Origin: Phalacrocorax aristotelis
Taxonomy: Eukaryota; Chordata; Aves; Suliformes; Phalacrocoracidae
DNA: 64,000 nt
NCBI RefSeq assembly: GCF_949628215.1
Contig: NC_134311.1
Span: forward strand, 60,434,205-60,498,204
Direction: 5' to 3'
Positions 24,750 through 35,730 of the stretch are shown here, piece after piece. The position numbers were made by a program, and so were the translations under genes. The notes under the pieces are model-generated. The model did no database searches and was not told the origin of the DNA. It worked only from the letters and a program-made list of their open reading frames with translations. How positions within the stretch are numbered: position 1 is the stretch's first letter; the number at the start of each line of letters is the position of its first letter.

Positions 24750-25559
24750 CTTGCAGAGGGACCTAGATAGATTGGAACATTGGGCTATGATTAATGGGAT
24801 GACATTGAACAAGTCAAAATGTCAGATTCTGGGTGGGGTAACAGCGGGCACAAGTATGAACTGGGCGAGGAGTGGCTGGAGAGCAGCCCTGCAGAAAGGG
24901 AGCTGGGGGTGCTGGTCGACAGCAGGCTCAATAGGAGCCAGCAGCGTGCCCTGGCAGCCAAGAGGCCAAACCGCATCCTGGGGTGCATCAAACACAGCCT
25001 AGCCAGGCGGGCGAAAGAGGTGATTATCCCGCTCTGTTCAGTGTTGGTGCGGCCTCACCTTGAGCACTGAGTGCAGTTCTGGGCCCCACAAGTTCAGAAG
25101 GGTGTTAAGGTACTCAGATGTGTCCAGGGGAGGCAACAAAGCTGGTGAAAGGGCTGGAGGCCTTTCCTGTGGGGAGCGGCTGAGGACTCTGGGCTTGTCT
25201 AGTTTGGGGAGAAGGAGGCTGAGGGGCGACCTCATTGCTCTCTAGGGCTTCCTGAGGAGGGGAAGAGGAGAGGGAGGTGCTGAGCTCTTCTCCCTGGGAT
25301 CCAGTGACAGGACGCATGGGAATGGTTCAAAGCTGCTCCGGGGGAGGTTTAGACTGGACCTTAGGAAGTGGTTTTTTTTACAGAGCGGGTGGTCAAACAC
25401 TGGGACAGGCTTCCTGGAGGGTGGTCGATGCCCCAAGCCTGTCATTGTTTAGGAGGCATTTGGAGAAAGCCCTTAACAATGTGCTTTAGCTTTTGGTCAG
25501 CCCTGAATTGGTCAGGCAGTTGGGCTAGAATATTGTGGTAGGTCCCTTACAACTGAAAT
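24750..25559 (+). mobile_element. 5'-truncated CR1 copy, about 99% identical to the copy at 13.3-14.0 kb
   Basis: It starts abruptly at CTTGCAGAGGGACC and follows the copy at 13,253-14,030 base for base, with about eight differences by eye over roughly 775 bases. Both share the same premature TGA (25,068-25,070 here), the same one-base deletion in GTCCAGGGGAGGCAACAAAG and the same TAG in CTCTAGGGCTTCC. Only the last ~40 bases differ. Here they keep the intact 3' end (GTGGTAGGTCCCTTACAACTG) and pass into a pentanucleotide tail. This looks like a young insertion. Confidence 0.92.
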
Positions 25560-25640
25560 ATTCTATTCTATTCTATTCTATTCTATTCTATTCTATTCTA
25601 TTCTATTCTATTCTATTCTATTCTATTCTTATTCTATTCC
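25560..25640 (+). repeat. (ATTCT)n pentanucleotide microsatellite at CR1 tail
   Basis: About fourteen uninterrupted ATTCT units are followed by two imperfect ones. CR1 elements end in short direct repeats of this kind, and the run has expanded from the tail of the adjacent copy. It is probably length-polymorphic. Confidence 0.95.
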
Positions 25641-26400
25641 AATTTTCAAAAGATATTACGAGATCCTGAACACTACAGACAGGTTTTGAATAAGAGTGAA
25701 CAAATAACGGAAATTTGCACATAGCACAAAATGGCATTCAACACGCTCAATTTAAAGCAGTTTAGGTTAGTCACATCTCTTGTCAGTGACTCTCTCATTG
25801 ACAAAACGTATTTCTGATTTGCCTGTTTGCTGCCCTTTTAAGAACACCAGCATCCACAGCAAGAAAAGACATACAAAAGCAGAATGCCCTTATGGCATTT
25901 GCTACTATGCTACAGAAAAAGAAACTCCTGCATTGACCAATGCAAGTGACTGTAAGACCTTCTCATTTACCAAGCTGGTACTCTATGATTAACTATGCGT
26001 TGGAAGCATAATGAAGTTTTTATCCACATCAGTGTGTGCGTGCACACGCGTGTGTATGAAGGGAGAAGGGAAGGCTTGGTGCAATACACATAAGGTGAAA
26101 CCTCAAACACGGAGTTTTCGGTATAAAAATATGAAAGGCTTTAACAGTCACTGAGGTTATACTGAGACCAGCGGAGTATTTTCGCTGAAGTCAGTTCAAC
26201 AGGGAGCAGCGCAAGAACCCCAGCTCTGACAGCAGCATGCACGCACTGCACAGCACTTTCACCTCCGGAAACTGTAAGGCGCACCGCGCAGAGTCCATGA
26301 AGGCCAACAGCGAGGGCCAGGGTTCCCCAAAGGCGCGGGAGACACCTGCGGCGTCTTGCCAAGCTACCGGCAGCAGTTCCCCGCGGTCTGCCTGCAGAAC
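25641..26400. other. Sequence upstream of the SMIM15 CpG island
   Basis: No coding exon is recognised. GC content rises from about 26,160 onward. It includes the alternating purine-pyrimidine tract at 26,032-26,058. Divergent promoter transcripts could start here, but the sequence alone does not show them. Confidence 0.45.
26032..26058. repeat. Alternating purine-pyrimidine tract (Z-DNA-prone)
   Basis: Twenty-seven consecutive bases alternate purine and pyrimidine, made of GT/GC/AC steps with a self-complementary core (GCGTGCACACGC region). Such tracts favour left-handed DNA under negative supercoiling and are often found near promoters. This one lies about 400 bases before the CpG island. 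Confidence 0.7.
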
Positions 26401-26409
26401 GTAACCGCG

Positions 26410-27350
26410 CGCTTGAGCAGCACTGCAATGGGAGAGCAAACGGGGACGCTGCAGGCCGGTGACGCCACGGTGCACGCCGGGCACCCGCCCCAACCTCGCA
26501 GCGGCGCCGGTGGGTCACGCAGGGTGGCTGCCGGGCCGCCCCTGCGCGCGAGCTGCGTTCCGCCGCCAGCCTCGGCACGGCGCCAGCACCGCGTGCCACA
26601 CCCCCGCAGCAGCGGTGCAGGCCGCGCGCCGGGGCGGGGCACCGCCGGGGTCGGCGCAGGGCGGGGCGGGGCGTGCGGGACGCTGCCCCGCCCCCGCGCG
26701 ACGCCGTGAGGGGCGGGGCGAGGCCGCCTGGGCAGCCGGGCCCGCCCCCCTCCGCGGCAGGCCGGCGCGGGCGGGGCGAGCGCCTCCTTCCTGTTTCCGC
26801 TCGGCAGGCCGGCGCCCGCCGGGGCAGCGGTACGTGGGGCGGCGGGAGGGACGCGAGGGGCGGCAGCGCGGCGCTGCCCGGACCCCCGCCCGCTCCGGCC
26901 CGAGCCACGGCGATGCCTTCCCGCCGCCGCCATCCTCCGCCGCCGCCCGAGCGGCGTTACCTATGCCGGGCGGAGGCGAGCGCCGCTGGGCCCGCGCCGC
27001 GGCGGCCGCCGTTCCCTCACGGCCTGTCTCTTCTCTCCGCAGGGAGCTCGGCGCCACCCTTCCGCGGTTCGAGGTGCCCGCAGGGTGCCGGAGGCGGCGC
27101 CGGGATCCGCCGCCGCAGGTGAGAGCGGCGCGGGACGGGGCGCGCGGCCGGCCGTTACGGGGCGGGGCGGGGCGGGGCCGGGCCGGGGGGACAGCGGGAG
27201 GCAGCCGGTGTCCGGGTGGCTGCTGCGGGCCCAGGGGCTCCGGCTCCTCCATCCCGCGGGTCGCTCGCAGGGGACCGGTCCGGAGGGCTCCGCCGTGCTC
27301 GGTGCCGGCCCGGTTCGGACACTGCCGTTTGCGGGCTGACCGCTGCTGGC
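26410..27350 (+). promoter_or_regulatory. SMIM15: CpG-island promoter of SMIM15
   Basis: This is the only strongly GC- and CpG-rich block in the window. It holds repeated GC boxes (GGGGCGGGG-type, near 26,632, 26,660-26,675, 26,710 and 27,158-27,178). It also has ETS-like sites (CTTCCTG at 26,787-26,793 and TTTCCGC at 26,794-26,800) and a YY1-like CCGCCGCCATCC at 26,924-26,935. No TATA box is evident, which fits a housekeeping promoter with dispersed starts. Splice-like signals suggest non-coding 5' exons: a pyrimidine-rich acceptor ending at 27,042 and a strong CAG/GTGAGA donor at 27,118/27,119. Long open frames across the island on both strands are a by-product of the GC content. The island may also fire in the opposite direction. 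Confidence 0.88.
27043..27118 (+). other. SMIM15: Possible non-coding 5'UTR exon of SMIM15
   Basis: It is bounded by a polypyrimidine tract and CCGCAG acceptor on the left and CGCAG/GTGAGA on the right, 76 bases in all. An acceptor TTTCATAG at 27,722-27,729 could join it to the coding exon just before the start codon. The exon model is inferred from splice signals only; an unspliced or differently started leader remains possible. Confidence 0.4.
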
Positions 27351-27756
27351 TTGCTCTCCACAGCCCTGACCCGCTCCCTCGCCTCCCCCCGTAAAACCTG
27401 CAGATGAGCCAGCTGGGCTCTCTTCCCTTCTCTTCTGAAGAAGCACAGACCTCACTTTTTTTCCACGTAGCAATTTTTTTCATGGTAGTACCTGAAGCTC
27501 TGTGGGATTAAATGCCTGATTGTTTTGCAAATGCTGTACTTTAAAGTAAGGTCGACACCGAGTTCGTATTACACTTATGTTCGTGTACTAAGCTCTGCTT
27601 TTAACTTCTAGTAAAAAAGAACTTGCCCTTTAATAACGAAACATGATGACTTATATTAAAAGGGCGATAGCTGTGTATGTGCTCTTTATTTTCTGAATAC
27701 TCAGAAATTATTTTGGTATTATTTCATAGGGTTTTCCCAGCAAAAAAACAGAGAAA

Positions 27757-27981
27757 ATGTTTGATGTTAAGGCTTGGGCGGAATACATCGTGGAGTGGGC
27801 TGCAAAGGACCCCTACGGCTTCCTTACTACGGTGATCTTGGCCCTTACACCATTGTTCGTAATTAGTGCAGCGCTTTCATGGAAACTTGCAAAAATGATC
27901 GAGGCCAGGGAGCGAGAGCAAAAGAAGAAACAGAAGCGCCAAGAGAATATCGCAAAAGCCAAACGAACGAAGAAGTATTAA
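27757..27981 (+). CDS. SMIM15: Small integral membrane protein 15
   Basis: This is a complete 74-residue protein in a single coding exon. I recognise it as SMIM15, a strongly conserved vertebrate single-pass membrane protein whose molecular role is not established to my knowledge. Residues 1-20 ([20 protein letters not shown]) form a short amphipathic, aromatic-rich start. Residues about 21-42 are one hydrophobic membrane span containing a TP pair (31-32). Residues 43-74 are highly charged and lysine/arginine-rich, likely helical or coiled-coil, ending in KRTKKY. There is no cleavable signal peptide. The start ATG has A at -3 and follows a good splice acceptor (27,728-27,729), as expected for a gene with non-coding 5' exons. 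The TAA stop and length match the family. It lies downstream of the CpG island and tail-to-tail with NDUFAF2, as in human. Confidence 0.97.
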   Translation: MFDVKAWAEYIVEWAAKDPYGFLTTVILALTPLFVISAALSWKLAKMIEAREREQKKKQKRQENIAKAKRTKKY

Positions 27982-29480
27982 ATGGAGGAAAAAAAAAGGC
28001 CTTTTCTAATCAAACACTTGTACATTTTGTTGTAACTATCCTTTGATACTTGATCCTGTAATTTCTTGAAGTATGACATTTAATCCCTTCAGCATTTTTT
28101 TTCTGCTGAGATGATTTGTGTGAAAGTTTGCCCAAGTGACACTTGTTGCAATCTTTTAATCTGCTACTTGTGTTCTAGTGCAGGTTGCCTTTCTAAATTT
28201 GCATGTTAAATTAAAAAATCTGTTGGGTGGCTCTGGAGGTAGATTTTTTTTTTTTTCCCCCTCAGTTCAAATTAGGGGGAATATGTGAATGGTAAACTGG
28301 ATTATAGAAAGGCAAGTTTTGGTATACTTTGGTATACTTTCAGCAGAGCTGCAGAGATCATCTAGCTTCACAGTGAGATAGCATACCTTTAAGGATGCTG
28401 CATATGGCCCTGTGGGTCTTGAGCTGCGTGCCCAGAAGAGCTGCTGAGTTGTCTTTGATGGTGGGGCTTGTCTGCAACAAGAACCTAACTTAGCTTTTCC
28501 CGTTTCCTGACCTACCAACCATCAACAGTCTGTAAATTCAGCCCAAACTCTAGGAAACTGATTGCTTGTTCTTATGACCTTCGTCTGTCTTAAGCCACTC
28601 ATGTTCTACAAAACACACTACTATGTTGTTTGGCTCTCCCTAATGATGCATGTCACCTGCAACTAATTTGTTTCTGCCTTCAGAAACTTTATGCCTCAAA
28701 GCATAGCCATAAATGGGGTGAGACCAAAGACCCCTGTGGCCTGGTGCACTGTGTCCTAGTGACCTGTAGCAGGTGGCGGTGGGAGAGTACAGGAGGATGT
28801 ACTGCTGGTGCCAGTACTTCTCCTGCTTGCTAACCTTCTGGCTACCTTTGACTTAAGGACCTTTTGATCTTTGGGATCTTTGTTCTCATGGCCTGTGAAA
28901 CTGCTGCCTTCCAGGCTGCAAAATGCTGGCATACTGGAAAAAGTCCAAGTGAGGTTTGTGTTGTAAATATGCCAATATTACTTAATATTAATTCCAATTT
29001 ATGTTTTTCTAACAGAAGTAATTTTTCAAAGCCTAATTTCTATTAATAGTCTAGTTCTAAAGAGCTTGTGGCAGTCATCAGGTTAGACATGGCATATTTC
29101 TGAACAGCAGCACAGGGCTGTGCTTTCTAGCAAGTAGTCCTTCATTATGTTTAAAAATAAAACCTTAAAATCATACCGTTGTTCAAATGAGGAGACCTGT
29201 AGAGCTGGCTGACACAAAAGGGGATTAGAACTGCGGAGCCCAGCTGGAAGGACTTAAAGCTAATGTGAAGTATTGTTGATCCTCTTTCAGTTTTGTTGGT
29301 CAAAGCAAGCATTGTTAGCAATGACACCTTGGCATTTCATAAATACATGGGGTTGTCTCCACTGTTTTCTCTGTGTTGTCACATTTGTATGCGTTCCACC
29401 TTTGATACCTATACAGCCTGAAACACAGAGCAGAACTGATGAAGGACGCACTGCATAAATAAATTTGATACTTTTTTCCA
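27982..29480 (+). other. SMIM15: Likely SMIM15 3' untranslated region
   Basis: No other gene is recognised between the SMIM15 stop and the polyadenylation-like site near 29,458. The interval is AT-rich with T runs (28,242-28,257) and a direct duplication GGTATACTTT at 28,321-28,340. A 3'UTR of about 1.5 kb is inferred; shorter forms could use ATTAAA-like hexamers near 28,210 or AATAAA near 29,155. Confidence 0.5.
29458..29463 (+). terminator. SMIM15: Candidate SMIM15 poly(A) signal
   Basis: AATAAA is followed about 25 bases later by a GU-rich stretch (TTTTGTGGTCTTTATTTTG). This is the usual arrangement for cleavage and polyadenylation. It falls about 760 bases before the corresponding site of the convergent NDUFAF2 gene. 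Confidence 0.5.
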
Positions 29481-30218
29481 AAAAATTTTGTGGTCTTTAT
29501 TTTGACTTGAAGTTCTCAAACATTATCTCTAAGTAAATCATCTGCACATTTTATATATCTAAGCTATGGCCAAATGGATCTGATCATTTAGGGAAGCTCC
29601 TGCATACACCAGAAATAAAAATGTCTCAGACCCTGTGTTATTTTCCAGCAGCTTTACCAAGTGCTTCTAACCTCTATTACAGTAGTTACATGTAGTTTAG
29701 CTCATCCTGATTTTATCCTGTGCTTACTTCTGGCTGCAAATCAAGCACCATGCAAGTATGTTGGTTGCTTTAAGTTAGAGGAATGTCTCTCAGATTAATA
29801 CAGCGTGTAGTGTCATAGTGATTCCTGTTAAATCAACTTTTCCATCCACTTGCCAGAGGAAAGCACAATGGCACTGCCAAGGGAATTAATAAGCATTCTG
29901 AAGAACTATCTTAAATTGATGCCTAGGTTTGGGAAAATTTAAGTGTACTGATTAACATTTGTTACATCAAAAACAAATGAGTCTTCAAGGAAAAAATCAA
30001 TTTAGAATTAAGAAAATTAAGTTAGCTAGAAAACCTCCTACCTATGATTTCATGAGTAAGTGATGAACAGCAATGGTTAGAAACTTGCTTATACATCCTG
30101 TTATTAAAAACTTGTAATACATCCTGTTTTTTCACTACACCCAAACATTTTACAGTAGTTTGTCATGACTAAGCCTATTTGAACAGTTCTGCAAAAATAA
30201 ATGAAACTTCAGTATCAC

Positions 30219-30224
30219 TTTATT
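30219..30224 (-). terminator. NDUFAF2: Candidate NDUFAF2 poly(A) signal
   Basis: Read on the - strand, AATAAA lies about 83 bases beyond the NDUFAF2 stop, with a T-rich stretch further on (TTTCATTTATTTTTG). A short 3'UTR fits this gene. A second AATAAA overlaps the stop codon itself, but is an unlikely functional choice. Confidence 0.5.
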
Positions 30225-30306
30225 GCACACTCACTTATATACAACAGCTGTGTATGTTGTCTGTTAAAATATTTATCCATTAGCAATATCTGTACGTGAC
30301 AATCAT

Positions 30307-30564
30307 TTATTTATTGTGACTGCTACCACTGCCTGGTGGCATCCAGGAGCCTGGCTGAAAGGTGCTCGCAGTGCTTGTTGGATCTTGCGAAGGCTCACTC
30401 TTTCCATAGTAAGGGGCTGATGCATGGCCTTTAACACGAGTATGAACTGGTTCAGCAACAAGTCCCTCCTTGTATTCCTTGGCCTGAAGGAGCTTATCCT
30501 TTTCGGATACATCTTTGATTTTCTGTTTCATTTCTTGTCTGTAATTTTCATTCTTGAGTATCTC
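30307..30564 (-). CDS. NDUFAF2: NDUFAF2, last coding exon
   Basis: This exon encodes the C-terminal 85 residues of mitochondrial complex I assembly factor 2 (mimitin, a paralogue of the NDUFA12 subunit), which helps build NADH:ubiquinone oxidoreductase in the mitochondrial matrix. It begins after the acceptor TTCTTAG with EILKNENYRQEM and continues with a charged helix and then the family signature GHASAPYYGK. It ends with TFQPGSWMPPG and SSHNK before TAA. The same blocks occur in the human protein (KGHASAPYFGKEEP, FQPGSWMP, SHNQ). The preceding exon ends on a whole codon (phase 0), so the frame joins cleanly. The middle of the exon is more diverged, as expected for its disordered tail. Confidence 0.95.
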   Translation of the reverse strand, partial: EILKNENYRQEMKQKIKDVSEKDKLLQAKEYKEGLVAEPVHTRVKGHASAPYYGKSEPSQDPTSTASTFQPGSWMPPGSGSSHNK

Positions 30565-33500
30565 CTAAGAACATAGTAGAAAGATAAATAAATAAATCGG
30601 AAGTAAATGCAATACACAACGTTGGAAAAAAAACCCACAACATTTTAAGCAGTTATTGGTTTTCCTAATCTTATAATCCAAATTTTCAGGTACCTAGGTA
30701 AAATAAAATGTGGCGAAATTAATAGTGTGCAACTGCAATTTCAGCCCTAATGTTTTGATTGTGTTGTTGAAGCAAAACTGCATTGTGGTGTCCCAGTTTC
30801 ACTATTCTTTTGGATCACAAAGCAAATAACAGTCATCAATGCGTTGAAAAGGCATTAAAAATAAGGCTACCTTTTAACTGTTTTCTGGGTAGGACTTGCT
30901 ACTGTATAGCTACTTATCACTTGCATTTCTTCCTGTAACTCACTATGCCTAGGACTTTAGGTATCTGTGGCCCAGAGTGCAGTTTTGGGAGAAGCAGATG
31001 TGCAACCGTGACTCTGCTAGTACATAATCCGAAGCCATACCAGATTAATAAATAAATAAAACAATTAAAAAATACCAAAAAGTTATATAAGGAGGCTGCT
31101 AAATTTGAGGGGGAGAAAAAAGCATTAAAAATCACTGACGGAAACCCTGCCCCAGAGACTCGGAAGACACCTCAGCAAAGTCAAGGAATAGCATGGTCCA
31201 AGAAGGAAGGGAGACCAACACACCCTCAGCTGGTGGCTGCCTGGCCAGCAAAGGTGAACTGGGTATTGCGATGAGGCCACTAAGCAGAACACTGCTTAGG
31301 TGAGCTGTATGTTAGCTCTTGGTATCTAGCAGGCATGTTAGCTAAAATAAATGTACTGCATTCACAAAGGGTGTAAAATCATACCTACTGGCTCTGCACA
31401 GGTGAAAAATTCAAATAAAAGTGTTCTAGTTTTAGAGGTAAATAGATAAACTGAAGCAACAATCTGACACATGATCCTACTGCAAAGCCAAAACACCCAC
31501 TCATGATGTGTATTCAGAGTGGCTTGTACAACCTCCTGATTTAGCTTCATGAAACTCTGTACTGAAACATGGTTGTGTATGGGTTAAAGCTGCCAATGCA
31601 CTAATGAACATGACCTGAATTAGGATTTGGCTGTTTCCACTGAGAAATGCTGAGGGCAATAGTTGAAGCAAGTGCAATTACTGGCTTGTCCACAGGTAAA
31701 ATAGAAAAACAGCTGTCAGTACACTGTGCCATATTGTTCAGAGGAAAACACATGAGAACTCCCAAAGTAAACACAAAGAAAAAAGCCCTGAAAAATACTG
31801 AAGATTGTTTTTTATCTGTTAGCATATGTTTCCTATCAGAAGGACAATTTGCAAATTCTGCTAACAGAACTTCTCTGTGCTTTTGTTAGGGCAGATAGTG
31901 AAAAGTATTAGAAACCAAAGCAGAAAAGTGATAAGAATTTTTACAACACTTTGAACCCAAATGCAACTTAACTGTAATCAACATCATTTAATGAGGAAGC
32001 TGCTAATATCCATGTTTAGAGTGGGATACAGGAGAAAAAAGGCTGAACAGCTTTCTCTGGATTACAAGTACATGGAAGCGCTACGGAGAAACTAGACCAC
32101 TACACTTCTCTCTGAGTAGAAGACCATGACATTATTTTAGGAATGGCATTAAAATACATGTGATATTGCCAAGAGTTGACAGAACAAGTATAAAAACATT
32201 TAATAACATTTTAAAAGGCAGTATGCATAGAGCAGAGGCAAAACACTTCACATACCTATATAGCATGCAAATACACAAGCAGCACATAAATGACTTTGCA
32301 AACTATAGGGAGGGAGGAGAAGATCCTCCCATGCTCAAATAAAAATACTGCCAAGCATAACAAGGTCAAACTTTCAAAAGTCATTATAGCAAAACCTCAT
32401 TATAACACCTCTCAATTCTGTCTGTGTTTGCCACGTGCCTGTATAAATCTACCATGACCTTAATGATTTCAAGGGGATCACTCCTTTGGTGCTTGCATTA
32501 CCCCACTACTAAGAAACAAGGTTAGATACCTTTGTGGTATCTGAAGACTGCATCACAGCCTCTGCTAAAACACCATGAAATGATTCATTAAAATATGAAT
32601 ATGAACAGCTACTTACTAACTTCAAATCTTTTTCCAGTGATTACTTTAACAAAGTTATCTTGGTCAGGTAACAGCAGCTGTAACTAAATTCCAAATGCTC
32701 CAAGTCCATTTTAAATGTTGATGTATAACTGTCATCTGGTTTTCAGGCTCAAGAACAGTGCTCTTAATCAGCTTTTACTGGCTGAAGTATAGTTGTGATC
32801 TAGTAAAATAACCATGTTAATCTTGAAAAAAACCATGAGGAATAATCCACATTAGCAAACACAGAAAAAAGATAGTGAAGTGACTTGTTCAGAATCTTCT
32901 ACACAATCCACACCAGGGCAAAAATTTTTCAAGTTCAAAGTGTCTGCACACATCCATTTTATGTATTAAATTCATGCCACTAACATGTACACTGAAATCA
33001 GGGTTTATGTGCTCAGACTAAAGAAAATGTGAATCAGGAACCTTGCGTCAATTGGCACGTTAGAAAATTTGGGTCAAATACATAAGTTTTCTTAGCATAA
33101 ACATCTTGTCCTTTGATACTGGGAAAGTTTGTTCTGCAGAATTCTGTCACAGGCAGTGAGTCATTCCCGTTTCTAATATTATCACCAGCAAATACTTCAT
33201 TCTCAATTCTCACTAGAACATACACTTTTTTTTTTAAAACATTGTGATTGTATTTCTAAATACTACTAGTTCAATTGCCATAGCCACTGCAGTTTGAAGC
33301 ATTTATGAGACTGAAGTTTCCCTGCCTTTACAGGCATTTAAATAAAAGATCCAAGCAGTTCTAAATCTGAATAGCATAATCAACTTGGTTCAAAATGCAA
33401 ATCATAATGAAACTATTGTATGCATATTTATAGAAGGAATTATCCTTAAAACACACCAGAAATGTGTAGGACCTTTATAACTGATCTTCCAAATTTGGCT

Positions 33501-35214
33501 TCAGTTGATCTGCATGGCTCACTGCAATTAAATACAGTGAGTGTTAGAAAGGTTACTCTTCAGATACCCTCCTGGTTATACAGGGCTCCCTATCCCCTGC
33601 TGAACAGCAGTGGAGACGCCGACATCTGCTGGGCTCTTCTACACATGACTCGTAGCCTGTAAATCTGCGTGGCACTACAGGCCTTCCCAACTCACCTGCA
33701 CACGGCTACACTCTCACTTCGAGGCCCTGTTGCTACCCAGCCCTTTACCGCTTGATATACTGTGAACAGTGACTGCTGGGAGCTAAAAGTACTTTTTTAA
33801 TTACCCTAGCAGGTTCAGAGCAATTCTTTCCTCTTCCAAGATGAATGGAAATATTTCATAAAATGGCTAGCTTCATTATAATCTGCCCCCCAAAACACAC
33901 CATTTAAATTTTCTGCTGAAATATAAGAACATGAATATGTAATATGCTCTGACCTTTAGGGGAAATACAAAATCATTTTATCCAACACAGAGGACGTGGT
34001 ATCTACCAGGTAACTGCAGTTTTCTAGGGGTTAGCTTGTTCTTCCAACTCTCTCTTCATACAAATAAATGATATAAGCCCTTTGAACCTGCAGTTCTCAG
34101 GAGGCACATGACATCCAGAGTATCAGAAATGCCCTTAGTCGTTTTCATTAAAAGAGAAATCTAAGGATTTGCATTATGCTGCAAAACTAAAAAATGAAAA
34201 ATGCTTGAAGACATCCAGCCATGTTTTATACCAGTTGAAATCCGTACATGTAGATGTTCACCTTGAAAACCATCAGCTCCCAGCATTTGGAAGAAGATAC
34301 ATACAATGTGGTGAGAACTAGGTCCAATTACATGTTCCACAGTTTACTTTTAGGTGGAATGTAAAAGAAAAAATTCTACTCACTGCAGGTAACAACTTGT
34401 CCAGCTTTGCTGATTATTGTAACCCCTATGACGATTTAAATCCTTCTAATGATTGAAGCTGCATGCCTCCCCTCCTTAGAAAGGCAGGGTTTAAGGGAGT
34501 GATCTCTAAGGTTTTCTTGAAGAACTTAACGTTATTAAGGAAATGCCAAAGTGACCCTATGTGGAGTTTGAGGCGGCTACTTTTCATCCAGCAACTGATG
34601 ACTTCTGCATATTCTGACATCTTAGTAGTGGTAACAGCTGCATGAACAAAGAATGAAAGACGGCCTGCCCATGGGGGCAACACAGCCCAAGACATGTTGC
34701 TGCCTTCCGAGTGCATTGCTGCAAAAGGGATCAGGCTGTATTTCATGCCACTAGGATGAAATTTCTACTTTTCTTGCAAACGTATTTTTGTTTAAAGCAC
34801 TCGCTCAACTCTGACAGCTGAGACGTATCACCAAGCATCCTCTGCTGTTTGGAAACTGTATTCACCTCTACTCCAGGGGAGAAAGATCTACAAGTTTGTC
34901 TCTAGTCAAATGACTTTCAGTGCCTACCATGCTGTACTGTTTTGTAGGCTGTTTTGTAGGCTGAAGATTTGGAGTGCAGCATTCTTCCACTTTTAAAGGA
35001 TCTCATGTTGTCACTGCTTTCCCTTTGCTGAATAAACTTGTAGGCTTATGGAATAAAATAAATTACTTTAAAAAGTTCCTCCTGGTAGGAAAATGTCATA
35101 AATACAAAAAAGGTTTCTCTAGACTTGCTTAGTCCTTCAGCTGGGGTCTTGCTCACTAGTGACTAGCCTTTGCTGAACACTTCTTGCTGGTCTTCTCCAC
35201 AGGCAAATACCTGT

Positions 35215-35730
35215 TGTCCTGGTTTTGGCCGGGATAAAGTGAATTGTCCTCCTAGTAGCTGGTACAGTGCTGTGTTTTGGATTTAGCATGTGAATAAATT
35301 GATAACACACTGATGTCTTAATTGCTGCTCAGTAGTGCTTACACTTGACAAGGACTTCTCAGCTTCTCATGCTCTGCCAGGTGCACAAGAAGGTGGGAGG
35401 GGGCACAGCCAAGACAGGTGACCGCTACCATATGACATGGTGCTCAGTATATAAGCTGAGAGGAGTTGGCCGGGGGCAGCGATCGTTGCTCAGGGACGAG
35501 CTGGGCATCAGTCTGCAGGTGATGAGCAACTGTATTGTGCTCACTTGCTTTGTACATTATTATTATTACTACTACTGCTACTACTACTGTTACTTTATTT
35601 CAATTATTAAACTGCTCTTATCTCAACCCATGAGTTTTCTCACTTTTCCAATTCCCTCCCCCATCCCGCTGGGGGGAGTGAGCAAGTGGCTGCATGGGGC
35701 TTAGTTGCCATCTGGGGTTAAACCACGACA
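35215..35730 (+). mobile_element. Solo LTR (avian ERVL-like) with intact 5-bp target duplication
   Basis: It runs from TGTCCTGGTTTTGGCCGGGA to GGTTAAACCACGACA and is flanked on both sides by CCTGT (35,210-35,214 and 35,731-35,735). The perfect 5-bp duplication fixes the boundaries. A TATATAA promoter box is at 35,448-35,454, and an ATTAAA poly(A) signal is at 35,606-35,611 before the shared ACCCATGAGTTTTCTCAC block. A small TTA/CTA trinucleotide run lies at about 35,559-35,594. No internal retroviral genes remain. It is antisense to NDUFAF2. Its left end differs from the copies at 16.9 and 53.1 kb, suggesting a related but distinct subfamily. Confidence 0.93.

Noticed and set aside
24750-25559. 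Segmental duplication covering 13-14 kb and 24.7-25.5 kb
   Set aside because: The match stops at a typical CR1 5' truncation on one side and near the CR1 3' end on the other. Flanking DNA does not match, so separate retrotransposition is simpler.
25560-25640. CRISPR-like or regulatory repeat array
   Set aside because: It is a simple pentanucleotide run without spacers, derived from a CR1 tail.
26141-27483. Long open frames (up to 322 codons) on both strands across the GC-rich block
   Set aside because: They overlap on both strands and in several frames, are made of Arg/Pro/Ala/Gly-rich low-complexity residues and coincide with a CpG island, where stop codons are rare. No domain is recognised.
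34426-34746. 106-codon - strand frame in an NDUFAF2 intron
   Set aside because: It has no recognisable domain and no supporting splice context. Its length is within chance expectation for this amount of sequence.
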